Positions 12,432 through 23,700 of a DNA stretch of 60,000 nt are shown here, piece by piece (position 1 is the first letter of the stretch; every line of letters starts with the position of its first letter). The notes below the pieces were generated by a model. It ran no database searches. It was given only the letters and a program-made list of their open reading frames with translations, and was not told the DNA's origin. The DNA lies in assembly GCA_949358305.1 (NCBI GenBank), contig OX442315.1, forward strand, positions 34,314,427 through 34,374,426, in the 5' to 3' direction. The translations under genes and the position numbers were made by a program. The DNA comes from Strigamia acuminata. Lineage: Eukaryota > Arthropoda > Chilopoda > Geophilomorpha > Linotaeniidae.

Positions 12432-13444
12432 GTCTCCAGAGTTTGTATCTGGGTTCGCCGGTTTACGGTGCAGCTACAACACGTAGCAATATGTTTGAGT
12501 TTTTACATTAAAATTCAGACCTGTTTTTGATTTGGAAGATGGGAGTGCCACCAGTCACATTTATTTCTCTCCCTCTTTCTCATTGTTTTATTTTTTAAGT
12601 CTGGTATATATTCTATTCAGTTAAACTTATGTTTCCTGTTCAGGAACCACGGTAGCTCTCTGGGGGCTCAAACTCAAGATTGAAAATACATATTCCCAAT
12701 TTAAAAAGAAATGGGCTTCTGACAATTTATAGTGCACACAATGTCCCATCCCATCCTGGGCCCCAAACAGACTGTGTTTTGAGTGGATAAATAAATGGAG
12801 TTCTTAAAGTGTGTATTTATTAGTTTTGGTCTTGGGCTAGAAAATGTGTTCACTTTGTGATTGAAAAAATTGGAAATGGTTGTTCTCAGGATTAATAATG
12901 ATGCTCAATATCGAAAATAGATGATTGGCACTTTAGATTGGTTTTGGCACGTTTTCAACTACATCTTGATGGCATGGTCACATTGATGTTGAAATTCCAT
13001 TTATATTGTCAACTGACGTATCGGAAATGATCGAGGAAATGAAAATATGACTGCAAATGGACAGCTAATTATCAACTACTCAAGTCAATTTTAAAAGTGG
13101 GATGGATTTTCTAGTGTGATCGTCCAACACATAACTTAAGTCTAGTGTTTGAACTTTGATGAGACAAGCATGAATAAATGTTGTCTCCTGTTATTGGCTT
13201 CTGAAGTATGCACCTGAGATTTTGATGCCAAATTCGAGCACTAAATTCCATTTTCTGTACACAAAAACACAAAATTGTTAAATTGTATATTGCTCACAAG
13301 TGAATAGAGTTATTATTTCTAAAAATTGTGTATTCATTTCACTTGTTTTTGTCATCAAAAGATACCGAAGTAGCCAAATCTTTGTGTTGCAATGACTTAC
13401 ATAACGTAAAAGGGGCCTCGAATTTACAAGCTTTCAGACACCTG
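12432..13444. other. Intergenic, no gene; one dispersed repeat
   Basis: About 13206-13280 (cacctgagattttgatgcc ... aaacacaaaa) resembles 36656-36722 in the last GLUT1 intron, so this is a dispersed repeat. Nothing else is recognised. Confidence 0.4.
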
Positions 13445-13876
13445 TACTCTGTCTGATCTTAAGAATAGAGAAAACTCCAGCCTTATTGCTCCTAATTGTG
13501 GAGTGTGTGAACCCACAAGCGAAAGTAGTTCCTTTCTTGTTTGAATTTTTCAAATTTTTTTAATTACTACATCAGTTTAAGTGGTGTGGTTTTGTGTATA
13601 TTAACTAATAAAATGTTGTTTCTCTTCATCCAATTAATGTGTAGTCTGTTTGTATTATGATTCACGTATTTTTACACATTATAGGTTAATTTTTCCAGGA
13701 AGTCAACAACATTTCAACTGGTTATTGCTTGTTTTGTCTGGAACGATTTCAAAACAACAACAACTGTTGTGTTGCTACTAAAACCTGGTGTATTGTTCTA
13801 CTTTTTGGTATCACTACACCAGTGAAAAGGCGTTGACCAATGGGAGTTTTCTCTATTCTTAAGGTCAGACAGAGTA
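13445..13876. mobile_element. TA-flanked TIR element, CACTACACCAGT family, copy 1
   Basis: The arm tactctgtctgatcttaaga is mirrored at the right end with one mismatch over about 32 bp. Inside the right arm the shared family motif tcactacaccagtg is followed by gaccaatggga. No coding capacity. Confidence 0.75.
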
Positions 13877-15441
13877 TAGCTCTTGCAATTGTGATGATTA
13901 ATATTGCTAATAATTCTCACTAGATGGCGTAGTTCCGATGCGTGCAAGTGTAATTTTGTTTTGTTTCACTTTCTGTATTCTGCACTATGATGAATATGTA
14001 GCCTGTATTTTATCCCCAGCATTAAAACATGACTTCAAGTGTTATTCAGACGTTTATTGGACTGAAAACACCACAAAAACGTTGGTCGTATCTCAAAATC
14101 CGTCAATCCATCGCTCGGATTTTGATGTTGGAGCCTCACATGTCCACGCTTGCCTAGAGCTTCTTGCTTCTACACTTGTTTAAAGACTTTGCGTTTCCAT
14201 TCTTGCTTTGGGCTTTGCACATCAAAACTGCCACTGATAGAAAAGGTAACTTCTTTTCACCTAAATGGAAGTTACTTGGCCATGAACACACATTAAAAGA
14301 TAATCTCCACAATGGTTGCAATCTGATTCAAAATTTGCAAGTACTTTTAATTTTTTAGTGTGGCTGTTTGTTGTGATTGTGGTCTTAGAGGGTATTCAGG
14401 GAATTGAATTCAAACTGCTGAAGATGACTGGTAACGGCCAAAAAGCCTTTGCTAAATCAAAAACCGCCTGTTGTATTTGTCATTGGAATCAATCTTCATC
14501 AAATCAAAGTGATATGCATTCGAAATAAAAGTAGACAGAATTTTAAATTTTTATAGAAATTTGCATTTTGGACAGACAGAAAGATTATTGGAAATCAAAA
14601 ATTCAACTTCTCTGTATCTACTAGAATACTGGATGCAAATCCATCCATTCTTTCAGTCACTTATATTTTTGACACTTCAAAAAATTCTAATTCTCATGGA
14701 CAAAAAAGTAGTATTTGCTACTTGAAATTTCATAATTACTTTATCGGAAAGTCAAGTAAATATGATGTAAAGACTGGATTTACTTGTCTTTTGTTGGTTT
14801 TGAGTGTTTTGTTTACCGCCAGGTGAAGCATCTCATCGAAGAGTCGACAATTTCATGTTCCGCCACTGACTTTGCCTCAAACAAGCTGTTCGTGTTTATG
14901 GTGAATTAGATTTGGTAGTTGTTGTTGTATGATTCATTCCGCGTGTCACGTTTTAGATTTGCACAAATGATAAACTCTCCATTTGTCCACATTTGTGACA
15001 GTGTGTTAAATATTTACTGAATAAAGTGCACAGAAATGATAAAGATTTAGAACGTTGCACTTTTCTGAGATAAAGAGACTTTAGGAAGTTATCCATTAAC
15101 ATTGTAAGATTTTATTGTGAGCCTGAAATGATGATTTCCTGCAATGCTCTGTGAAGCGGAAGGGCGGTGAGACATACAGCATCCGTAATCTATTTGAGGG
15201 AACTCTCATTGGTTGGGTGGTTTGCACACGTCTATCACTCAAAATAAGCAGCTCGCAAAGCTGATAATAGTTTATTATACACTCTGTATAATATAAAATT
15301 TAAAAGGGAATAAGAATACTCTCCAAGATTATGCGTGTAAAATGAATTTTTAAAGCTCGCAACTTTTCTTAGAACTAAATGTATACGTTGTTTCTCATCA
15401 TTGTCTGATTTAAGGTACTGTTTCTATGACAACAACATCTA
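13877..15441. other. Intergenic, no gene seen
   Basis: Short open frames (13938-14183, 14164-14358, 14316-14528) overlap one another and carry no motif. No gene is supported. Confidence 0.4.
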
Positions 15442-15869
15442 TACTCGAGTTGCACTCAAAAAGGCACCTCACAATGTGTACTCCCATTGGTCGAACCAGT
15501 TTACTACTAACTCCAGACTGTATACTACTACTAGGAGAAGTAGTTTTGTTTTTTATTTATTGTTATGAATGATTGTTATGACTAATTTAGTTTGTTATTT
15601 TGATTTTATTTAATAAAAAATGTTATTTCCATCATTAAAATGAAGTTTCACACATTTAAAAATGTCAAACTCATGTTTGTTGTGTTTATTGCTTACATCG
15701 TCTGGAAGTTTGAATTTTAGGCCGTTGCCTAGGCAATCGATTACAATGTCTGTACATTGTAATGCAATTCTGGTCTTTGGGTCTACTTTTCCGGATCACT
15801 ACACCAGTTAACTGGCTCGACCAATGGGAGTACACATTGTGAGGTGCCTTTTTGAGTGCAACTCGAGTA
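15442..15869. mobile_element. TA-flanked TIR element, CACTACACCAGT family, copy 2
   Basis: Near-perfect inverted arms of about 58 bp beginning tactcgagttgcactcaaaa, flanked on both sides by TA (15440-15441, 15870-15871). The right arm contains cactacaccagttaactgg, then ctcgaccaatgggag. The 62-codon minus frame inside is only the arm read through. Confidence 0.85.
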
Positions 15870-15960
15870 TACACAAGCCTCGAACCGTTTTCTATCGTTT
15901 CCTATGGGCCATAGGTAACTCCATAAGATTCTCGGTGCGACTGGGGTTTTTGTATCCAAC

Positions 15961-16130
15961 ACTTATGATGCAGTCGTTCTAGTTTATGTTGATGACATGG
16001 TGCTTTTTACCAAAGGCCAGGCCAGGATCCACCAGATCGAACTCTGACTGCCCTGCGTGAAATTTTCACAATCACGGATTTAGGCCCGGTATCTAAATTG
16101 TCAGGGCCGGCATATTCCAGGGGCAACAAA
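15961..16130 (+). pseudogene. Ty1/copia reverse-transcriptase fragment
   Basis: Translation gives YDAVVLVYVDDMVLFTKGQ, containing the YVDD polymerase motif typical of Ty1/copia reverse transcriptase. After an in-frame stop near 16049 and a frame shift it continues LTALREIFTITDLGPVSKL, matching the family's alpha-helical DLG segment that follows YVDD. Only about 55 residues survive. No LTRs or other domains were found nearby. Confidence 0.8.
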
Positions 16131-16828
16131 ATTTTATTTACTGTTCAAAATGACGGCATATGCCTTGCTCGCCTCAGATGGAAATATGTGTCGCACGGGC
16201 CCTGCCTACGGCTTTCGTAGTTCTTGGAGCAAATGCAAGGTTAGCTTCTCAAGAAAATCGTCTCGCAGAATGTTTTCTACGTTGACGAATGTGTACACAA
16301 GCATTGATGTCTCTAATCTAGCCAGTGAGATTGTGGAGACATCCAGGAGTTTTATGGTTATAAAGACAGGGGAGGGTTGACTTTTTTATTTTGAAATGGA
16401 TTTACTTGCTCGGCTACGACATAACTTGGAAGTTTGTAACTGTGAAGAACGGTTAACACATCAATTCACACTGTAGCCGTAACTTAGACTTAAGGTCGAA
16501 AACTGGTGGATTGTGGGATTGAATTAATGTTACTCCTTAATTCAACTTCGAGTTGAATTATGACTTTGACTTAACTTAGATTACGAGCGGCGTACCAATC
16601 ACAAGTCACGACAGTCCCACGGTGGTGAGTGAGATTTTTTTGCTGACATCTAGAGCACTTTTTTTTGTCATAATAACAAATATCCACCTTGAGAAAGGAA
16701 AAATGCTTCCGAGGCATATTGTGTATTTATTGCGAAATTCCATTAATAAATATAGTGTACTCTGTGCAGCCTGGCCATAGAACAAATCCCAGAAAGTTGT
16801 CCAGGCTAACAGGCTGTCCGGATAAAGT

Positions 16829-17161
16829 TTAGTACTCATAAGCAGTTTCCTACGTAGGAAACCAGTCTGCCCACAGAAATTTTGCCTACAGAAAAAACTG
16901 GTACTCACAAATTTCATTCCAGTCTTGGAATGTCTGCGAGATAAGTTCTGCGACGTAAGAAATTAACTTTCTGACATGTCGATGCAACGGAAAGCTGATC
17001 TTCGTTTCCAAGCACAGAAACTTTTGTGGCACAGAAAGTAGCAATCGGTCTTGACAATTTGTGACCGGTCGTAATTTTTTTTAACCGGTCTCAAATATGG
17101 CAGCAATCAGTTCTGCCAACAAATGCAAACAACTGTATATTCTATTCCTAAAAATAGATTT
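16829..17161 (+). repeat. Dispersed repeat, copy A (inverted partner at 22521)
   Basis: About 330 bp are similar in reverse orientation to 22521-22836. Shared landmarks in order are agtactcataagcagtttcc, cagtctg, cacagaaattttgc, ccagtcttggaatgtc, gctgatcttcgtttccaagc, gaccggt and acaactgtatattct. Copy A carries a 16-bp palindrome tttcctacgtaggaaa near its left end. Probably a non-autonomous element; class unknown. Confidence 0.75.
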
Positions 17162-17747
17162 GTCACGTCGTATTCGACTTTAAACAATGGTTTCGGAAAG
17201 TTTGGGTTTCTAGGGATTGTAATAACCAGAAAATTGTGGGTCCACAGACGCCGCAACTCTTAATACGTCACCATGGGGGTAGCTTCGTAAAGACAGCGTC
17301 TGTTCGTGAAATCTAAATTTTATGAGTGCAGGATATCAGCCCGGGCGCCGCGCAAAATGGCGAACAATGGTATTCGTATTGAGATCATAATACCGCATTC
17401 ATTAAATATTGCAAGTGATTGGTTATTACTCATTTAAGAGAACGCATTAATTATGTTCTTACGTTAAGTGTTTGTTAGGTGGTTTTTTAACTTTTTGGTA
17501 CATCTGACGTCTAAAGGTGTAATTCTTAAGGATTTAGTAGAATGACTGTATCTAGTTTTGTGATGTGGATATAAATTGGACATTCAAGAGATGTCACATA
17601 TTGGATGTGGTCATGAATGGCAATTCCAGAACTGCAATAGATAACCTTGGATTATGTGTGCTATGTAGGTAATTCTTTTGCAACATTTGTCATGTCATGG
17701 TGTGAAAAGTTAAAAGGTCATTTCCTATGGTGTCTAGCTTGAGTTGA
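17162..17747. other. Intergenic, no gene seen
   Basis: No gene or structured repeat recognised. Confidence 0.35.
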
Positions 17748-17918
17748 GTGACTTCCAGTGCTGGACTGGCCCGGCGGGCTACCGGGAGTTTCCCGGTGGC
17801 CCGTGGCCGCTGTGGTCTGTCGCGGCCTGCTGTGGCCTGTCCCGACTTCATAAAATGTGGCCCGGACACCCAGATTTCCCGGCCATAAATTTGTTCCCAG
17901 TCCAGCCCTGGTGACTTC
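17748..17918. mobile_element. hAT-type MITE, CAGTGCTGG family, copy 2
   Basis: The 155-bp element 17756-17910 has ends cagtgctggactggccc and cccagtccagccctg and perfect 8-bp duplications gtgacttc on both sides (17748-17755, 17911-17918). Terminal similarity and length match 2490-2617. Confidence 0.88.
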
Positions 17919-19500
17919 ATATACATCACACATGCAATGTTTAAGCCTGGGCTGTGAAAATCCATTCCAAGTGAAATGCTTAAATTGGATTAGACAAAAT
18001 CTCAAAGACTAAATCTTATTGCATAATTGAACCGAGATTTCAGCTTAGTTTTCAAATATTAAGGATGAAGTGCACACATGGATGTGCAGGCTACTGGAAA
18101 AAATGCCTGAACATTAAGTTATATCATGACAAGTGTTGAGTAGAACCATTGCAGCTTAAAGGTAGTGGAGCAGCAAAGTTAGCAAAGGATTTTACCTTAA
18201 TTATTCTGTTCGTGGTTTCGCATGTTCAAATGGCTGCACTAAGTATGGGCCAAGTGGTCGGTGTAAACAATTTTCTCGTTAAGCAAATGTGGTTGATCTT
18301 AAAGAAGATTAAAATTGCGGAAATTAATGCAACGAATAAATGATTTTATAAATAATAATAACTAGTACTAATACTATGCAGTGTTTGAATTTAACATCAA
18401 AAAACAGGGTGCTGGACTGCTGGGTACTCGTTTAAATTATTTCGTTTTTTGCCACTAGATGGCAGCTGTAGGTTTCATCCAAAATTGCATGTTTTTTTAT
18501 TTATTTCTTTTTTTATTGTGGTTGTTCGTGTCTTGGGAGATAAATATCCGAGCTAGAAAATAAAAAAAATATCCAATACATACAATTGTAAAGTGAATGA
18601 GCTTGTTGATGGATCACATCGGTGTTAGAAAAACCAAAGAAGAACCAAACTCAAGAAATTCTCAATTTTTTACCTTCAGTGCAGTAATGGCTGTTTGCTC
18701 CCTTGTGTCGCCATCTAGTGCTTTTAATTCCTACGAGACCTTTGTTCCGTTCCCTTCTGTGTTTAATTTTTAATGCATATAATAAATTATTATTTCTTTC
18801 AATAAAACAAAAACAAAAACTGTATAAAACCTGATTTCAGAGATGAGTTTTAGTTCCGAGTTTGAAGGACCAGCGTGGGTATCGGTCTGTCGTTAGAGAG
18901 TAGTATAAATTAGCGAAAATATCGTATCGAATGAGCGATTAGTCGGCGCACAGGATTCTCCATGTTGATTATGTAGGTTAATTTGAGGGGTTGAAGGCCA
19001 ACAAAGCAGTTGAGCAGTTAAATTGCAGGTACGGATGGTAGCGGAGTGAAAGCATGCAAGTGGGATGTGCAGAAACGATAGGAATGTAATGTCATTTAGG
19101 GAAAGTGATAAAAGATTCAAAGTGGTTGCTGTCAGTAGCGGGCGTAAAATTCCAGTGCCGCTCTGCATTTACTCGTGTTTAGCTTCACGTTGCGATTGCC
19201 AACGATTTGATTCGTGATTATTTTTTAATTAGATAATCGTTTAAAGTAGGAAAGGATTTGTTTATTGGTTTAATTATTGCTGATTTTCGACGATACTTTT
19301 CATTGATAATTTCGGTAATAATAAGGGGGAGGTTTTTTTAAAGTTTGGTTGCTGCTCGGCACATGTGTTGAACTGCTGAGGAAGAAATTAACGAATATTT
19401 TATGTGTTTGGTGCAATATTGTTGTATTTATTTGCATGGTTTGTTGTATTTTGGATTATTTTAAGGGTTTGGGTGTTTATTTGTGAATTTTCTGAATTCT
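17919..19500. other. Upstream of the GLUT1-type gene, no ORF
   Basis: No coding exon was recognised. tataaa at 18823-18828, followed by non-coding sequence, could be a promoter for the downstream transporter, but nothing else fixes a transcription start, so this is speculative. Confidence 0.3.
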
Positions 19501-19742
19501 TAGGGATTTTCTAGGTTGTATTATTATTATATTATTATTATTAATATTATTATTTGTAATTTTTTTTTTTTCATATTAATTTGAAACATTTTTATGAATT
19601 TGTAATTTGTAAGGATTTTTTTTTATTTTTTTTATGGTTTTGCTGCAGGTTTTTTTTTATTTACTAAAGATTTTTTGATAGTTTTTTCTAGAATTTTAAT
19701 GAATTTTTTGAAATTTTATTCGATTTCTTTTAGGATTTTATT

Positions 19743-19775
<33 letters not shown>

Positions 19776-20470
19776 GAGCGCGTAAACACCGGGCCGTGAC
19801 AAGAGTTTATTGAGTTTATTTACGTTAATTTTTTTAATTTTTATTAATTTTATATGATTTTTCTATAAATTTTCGTGGATTAATTTCGATTTTATTCGAT
19901 TTTTGAAGGGTTTTAATAGATTTTTGTAGGATTTTAATGGATTTGTCCTTGATAGTAATGCATTTTTTCTTGATTTTAATGGATATTTTCATAATTTTTT
20001 TTAGGATTTTCATAATTTTTTTTAGCATTTTGATACATTTTTTAGCATTTTTATAAATTTTTTTACCAATTTGATAACTTTTCTAGCATTTTAATGGATT
20101 TTGATGAATTTTGATTGATTTTAATGAGTTTTCTAGGATTTTTGTGTTTTTTTTTTAACATTTTTAAGAATTTTTATCATTTTTTCAATAAATTATCTTG
20201 GTTATTAAGTAATTGATTTATAAGAATTTTCATGAATTTCCAATAACTTTCCTAAGTTTTTCAATGAATTCTTAAGCAGTTTTATGAATTTCTAAAGTTG
20301 TCAATGAATTTCCAAGCAGTATTTTGAATTCTAAGGTTGTGGTACACATTTCTTACATTTTATACAAATTTCTGATGTTTTTATACACATTTCTAACCGT
20401 TTTCATTTTTTAAGATCTTTATTGAACTTTCAAGATTTTTTTTTCTTATAATTTTGATAAATTCCAATAA
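19501..20470. repeat. T-rich low-complexity and microsatellite tract
   Basis: (tta)n at about 19518-19550, (aat)n at about 19743-19775, and a long degenerate series of short words such as aggattttaatggattttt. It resembles the sub-array at 3421-3890 in word composition, without a fixed period. Confidence 0.65.
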
Positions 20471-20618
20471 TATTCAACGATTATCTATTTTATGTCGCGT
20501 TCTCGAGTAAAATAAAATCGTTTAGTCTTGGATGATTGTAGCATGAAATTAATACAAAGATATTTCCTTAATATTCAAGGTTTCTTACTTATTTTTTTTT
20601 CTTCTTCTTTTATTTAAG

Positions 20619-20773
20619 GTTAAAGGACGACACTTGACGAGGAAATCGCACAGAAGAGCACGTCCCGATTGCTGTCTTACATTTCCCCTATATCTCCCAA
20701 ATTTTTTAATTTGATATTTTTGGGCTGACCGACTTTTAATGAGACAAGGATCATGCCAACTTTAACACCGAAG
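20619..20773 (+). CDS. Glut1: GLUT1-type exon 1: 5' leader and first 7 codons
   Basis: ATG at 20753 gives MPTLTPK, then donor gtaaca. A pyrimidine tract ending in ttatttaag at 20618 may be the acceptor of this leader exon, so transcription probably starts further upstream. A second ATG at 20739 opens an 8-codon upstream frame that overlaps the real start (see findings). The coding part is 20753-20773; its assignment rests on reading phase and on the matching N-terminal length. Confidence 0.6.
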
Positions 20774-23700
20774 GTAACAAACACATCGTCAATATTTTTT
20801 TTTTGTATTTTTCAAGGAAATTAAAAAAAAAATTAATTTTGATTTGCAATTTCAGGTAAAAATCAGAGAAATTAAATCAAAAATTAAATACCGTATTTTA
20901 CCGATTAAGAGTCGCCCTCGAATTGTAGCCGCGGCTTAGACACCGAGAATACCGTATTTTTGCAAAAGTACGGTATTGTTTCCGTATTTAACCTCACGAA
21001 CGATGAACATACGCTTCGTTAGTGACGTTCAGACTTCGTTTGTTACATTAAACAAATGTAATCGAAATTTTAATTGCTGACAAAAATGGCAGTTTTGAAT
21101 AAGAGTCGCGGCTCGGAATCGATAAAATACGGTAATTAGATTTAAAAATAAGGAAAAATTGCATTAAATATATTTATTTAATGAATTACTACTATAAACA
21201 CAAAAATAATTAAATTCAAGGAAAAGAAACATTCGAATTAATAATTCTTTTAAAAAAAAACAGTTAAATTTTAATATTGGTAGGATAAATTGATAGGATT
21301 TTGATAAAACACTAGCTGCATTCCTAAAGTCATTTAGACTAAACAAACGGTTAAACTATCGAATACAAATTTGGTGTCATTTGTCATCAGCTTGTCTCGA
21401 TCTAACTTCAAAAAATCACATGATATTTTTTTATTGCTCATTTATATAATTAATATTTTGCGTCATAACTTAGCGAAATATTCAATATTAAACTCGCTTT
21501 CCAGCATTTCAAAATTTATTACAGCTTTTTTATAATGGCTGTCTATAATATGCATTTAGACTGGTTTAAATTAGACTTAGTGACTTTTCTAATGCAGCTA
21601 CTGAATGTGTCCTTGGTTAGGTATATTCACATTAAGCTAGCTATTGTTGTAACATGATGAGCTAGAGCAAACTATACTTGAGAGGATATTATTGCGTATG
21701 ATTAAATTAAAAATACACAAACATGTGCTTTTATTTTTAATTTATTCATCTAAAAAGTTGTTTGTTTGTTGATACTTTAAGATTACATAAGGTAGAACCT
21801 TGAGTTTTTTCTCGGCAGTGTTTGTTGCTGTTTATTACTTTTTTACTACCAGTTTTGGTCTCAGGGAGTACAATGAAGCTTTAGCTTTAATTTTGTTAGT
21901 TTAAAGCTTGACCATGTATATAAAATGATAATGCTGTTTTGAATTTGATAGAAAAATGTGATATTTTGTTAGAATAGATTACAAAATGTAAATCAATTTA
22001 TATTCATGAACAACAGCTCAATGAATGGATTATGGCCCACTTTCTTCAACGCAATTCTTCTTTACTCACGTTTTTTGATGGTGGATGCTTCACCTGCAAG
22101 CGTTAGAACAATCGCAAGTTAAGACCCCGATCTATTGTATTTCTTCGATTATAAGACGCACTTTTTACTCACATACCATCTCTAAGAACGGAGTGCGTCT
22201 TGGAATCTTCTGTAATTAGTTTGCGTCATAAGCTTAGTACTCGTAAGGTCTTCTGCTAACAGAAGTGTATTCCCATAGACTTTTCTGCGTGTGTTGACTT
22301 GAAAAGCCTATCAGAATCATCTGGTAGCATGAACATGTGCCAGTCTGTCACACCAGACTTTTTGTGGTACTCACAGCTCTATACAACAGAAAAGAAATGG
22401 TGAATGGCCATGAAAAAGAAACAAGATGGATGCCAATAAAGATTTTTATGGCTACTTTTGGAGTTTGGATGAAAAAGATTTCTAGTTTGTTTTTAATTTT
22501 TAATTTTATTTATAAACTAATAATCTATTTTTATAGATAGAATATACAGTTGTTTGCATTTGTTGGCAGAACTGATTGCTGCCATATTTGAGACTGGTTA
22601 AAAAAAATTACAACCGGTCACAAATTGTCAAGACCATCGCTAATTTCTGTGCCACAGAAATTTCTGTGCTTGGAAACGAAGATCAGCTTTTGCATCGACA
22701 TGCCAGAAAGTTAATTTTTTATGTCATAGACATTCCAAGACTAGAATAAAATTTGGGAGTACCAGTTTTTTCTGTAAGCAAAATTTCTGTGGACAGACTG
22801 GTTTCCTACACAGGAAACTGCTTATGAGTACTAACCTTTAGAATCGAAGAAATGGGGTAATTAATTTGTGTGGCAGCCATTTTGAATTTGGTTGTTCCAG
22901 CAGAAGCAAAAGCAAATTGCACGAAGCACTTGAAAAAGCACTCGGTGAGCCTTGGATGAATCAATACTAGTACACACACATGATCCATCCCTCAATTGGG
23001 AAATGTTGAACACATGAATGTTGATGGATGACATGTTGATGATTTAGTACATTTTGTAATGTATTTGTTTTTGATTGTGACGAGATGATGGAATTGAATG
23101 TTGTTGCAATACTGTACGAATAGATCCCATGTGGGAGGATATGGGGGAACGGAGAGCGGCGAAAAGACAGATGAGGGGATCGCCCGACACGGCCACCCCC
23201 TACCATCAGTCGGAAGAGAGCGAGTTGCAGCAGGTGTATGGGAATTACATCGAGGAGGACGAGGCGGGCGTGGATGCGGACGCCGAAGACGAGGACGAAG
23301 ACTCCAGCAGCGTGCGCAGTGTGCTTGTCGGATTGCAGAAACAAGTGGCCGTCATGTCGGTCAACTTGAGCGCAAAAATCGAGGAGATCCAGTCGGAGCG
23401 GGACACGAGTTCTCAGCTGCACGCCATCAAGTCGCAGCTGGCCGAGCTGACGCGAACGGTCGAGTCGTGCCAGGGTGAGGTGGCTGATATTAAGAAAGAT
23501 GTGGTGGCTATCAAGTCGGACATCGAGCAGCTACAAACAGCCAAAGAAGAAATAGAAGGACTTAGGGAGTGTGTGGAGAGGCTCGAGGAGCAACATCGTA
23601 GACGACGCCTACGCCTTCTTGAACAGGTATTCCTGTAATAAAAGAAAGAAAGATGGCAACATTCAGATGGCAAATTCAATTGATTGGAGCATAAATAACA

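Noticed and set aside
18823-18828. TATA box as the transporter promoter
   Set aside because: In such AT-rich DNA a single tataaa without an initiator or exon evidence is not enough.
23098-23478. 126-codon frame rich in Gly/Arg
   Set aside because: Out-of-frame shadow of the better coiled-coil frame starting at 23129.
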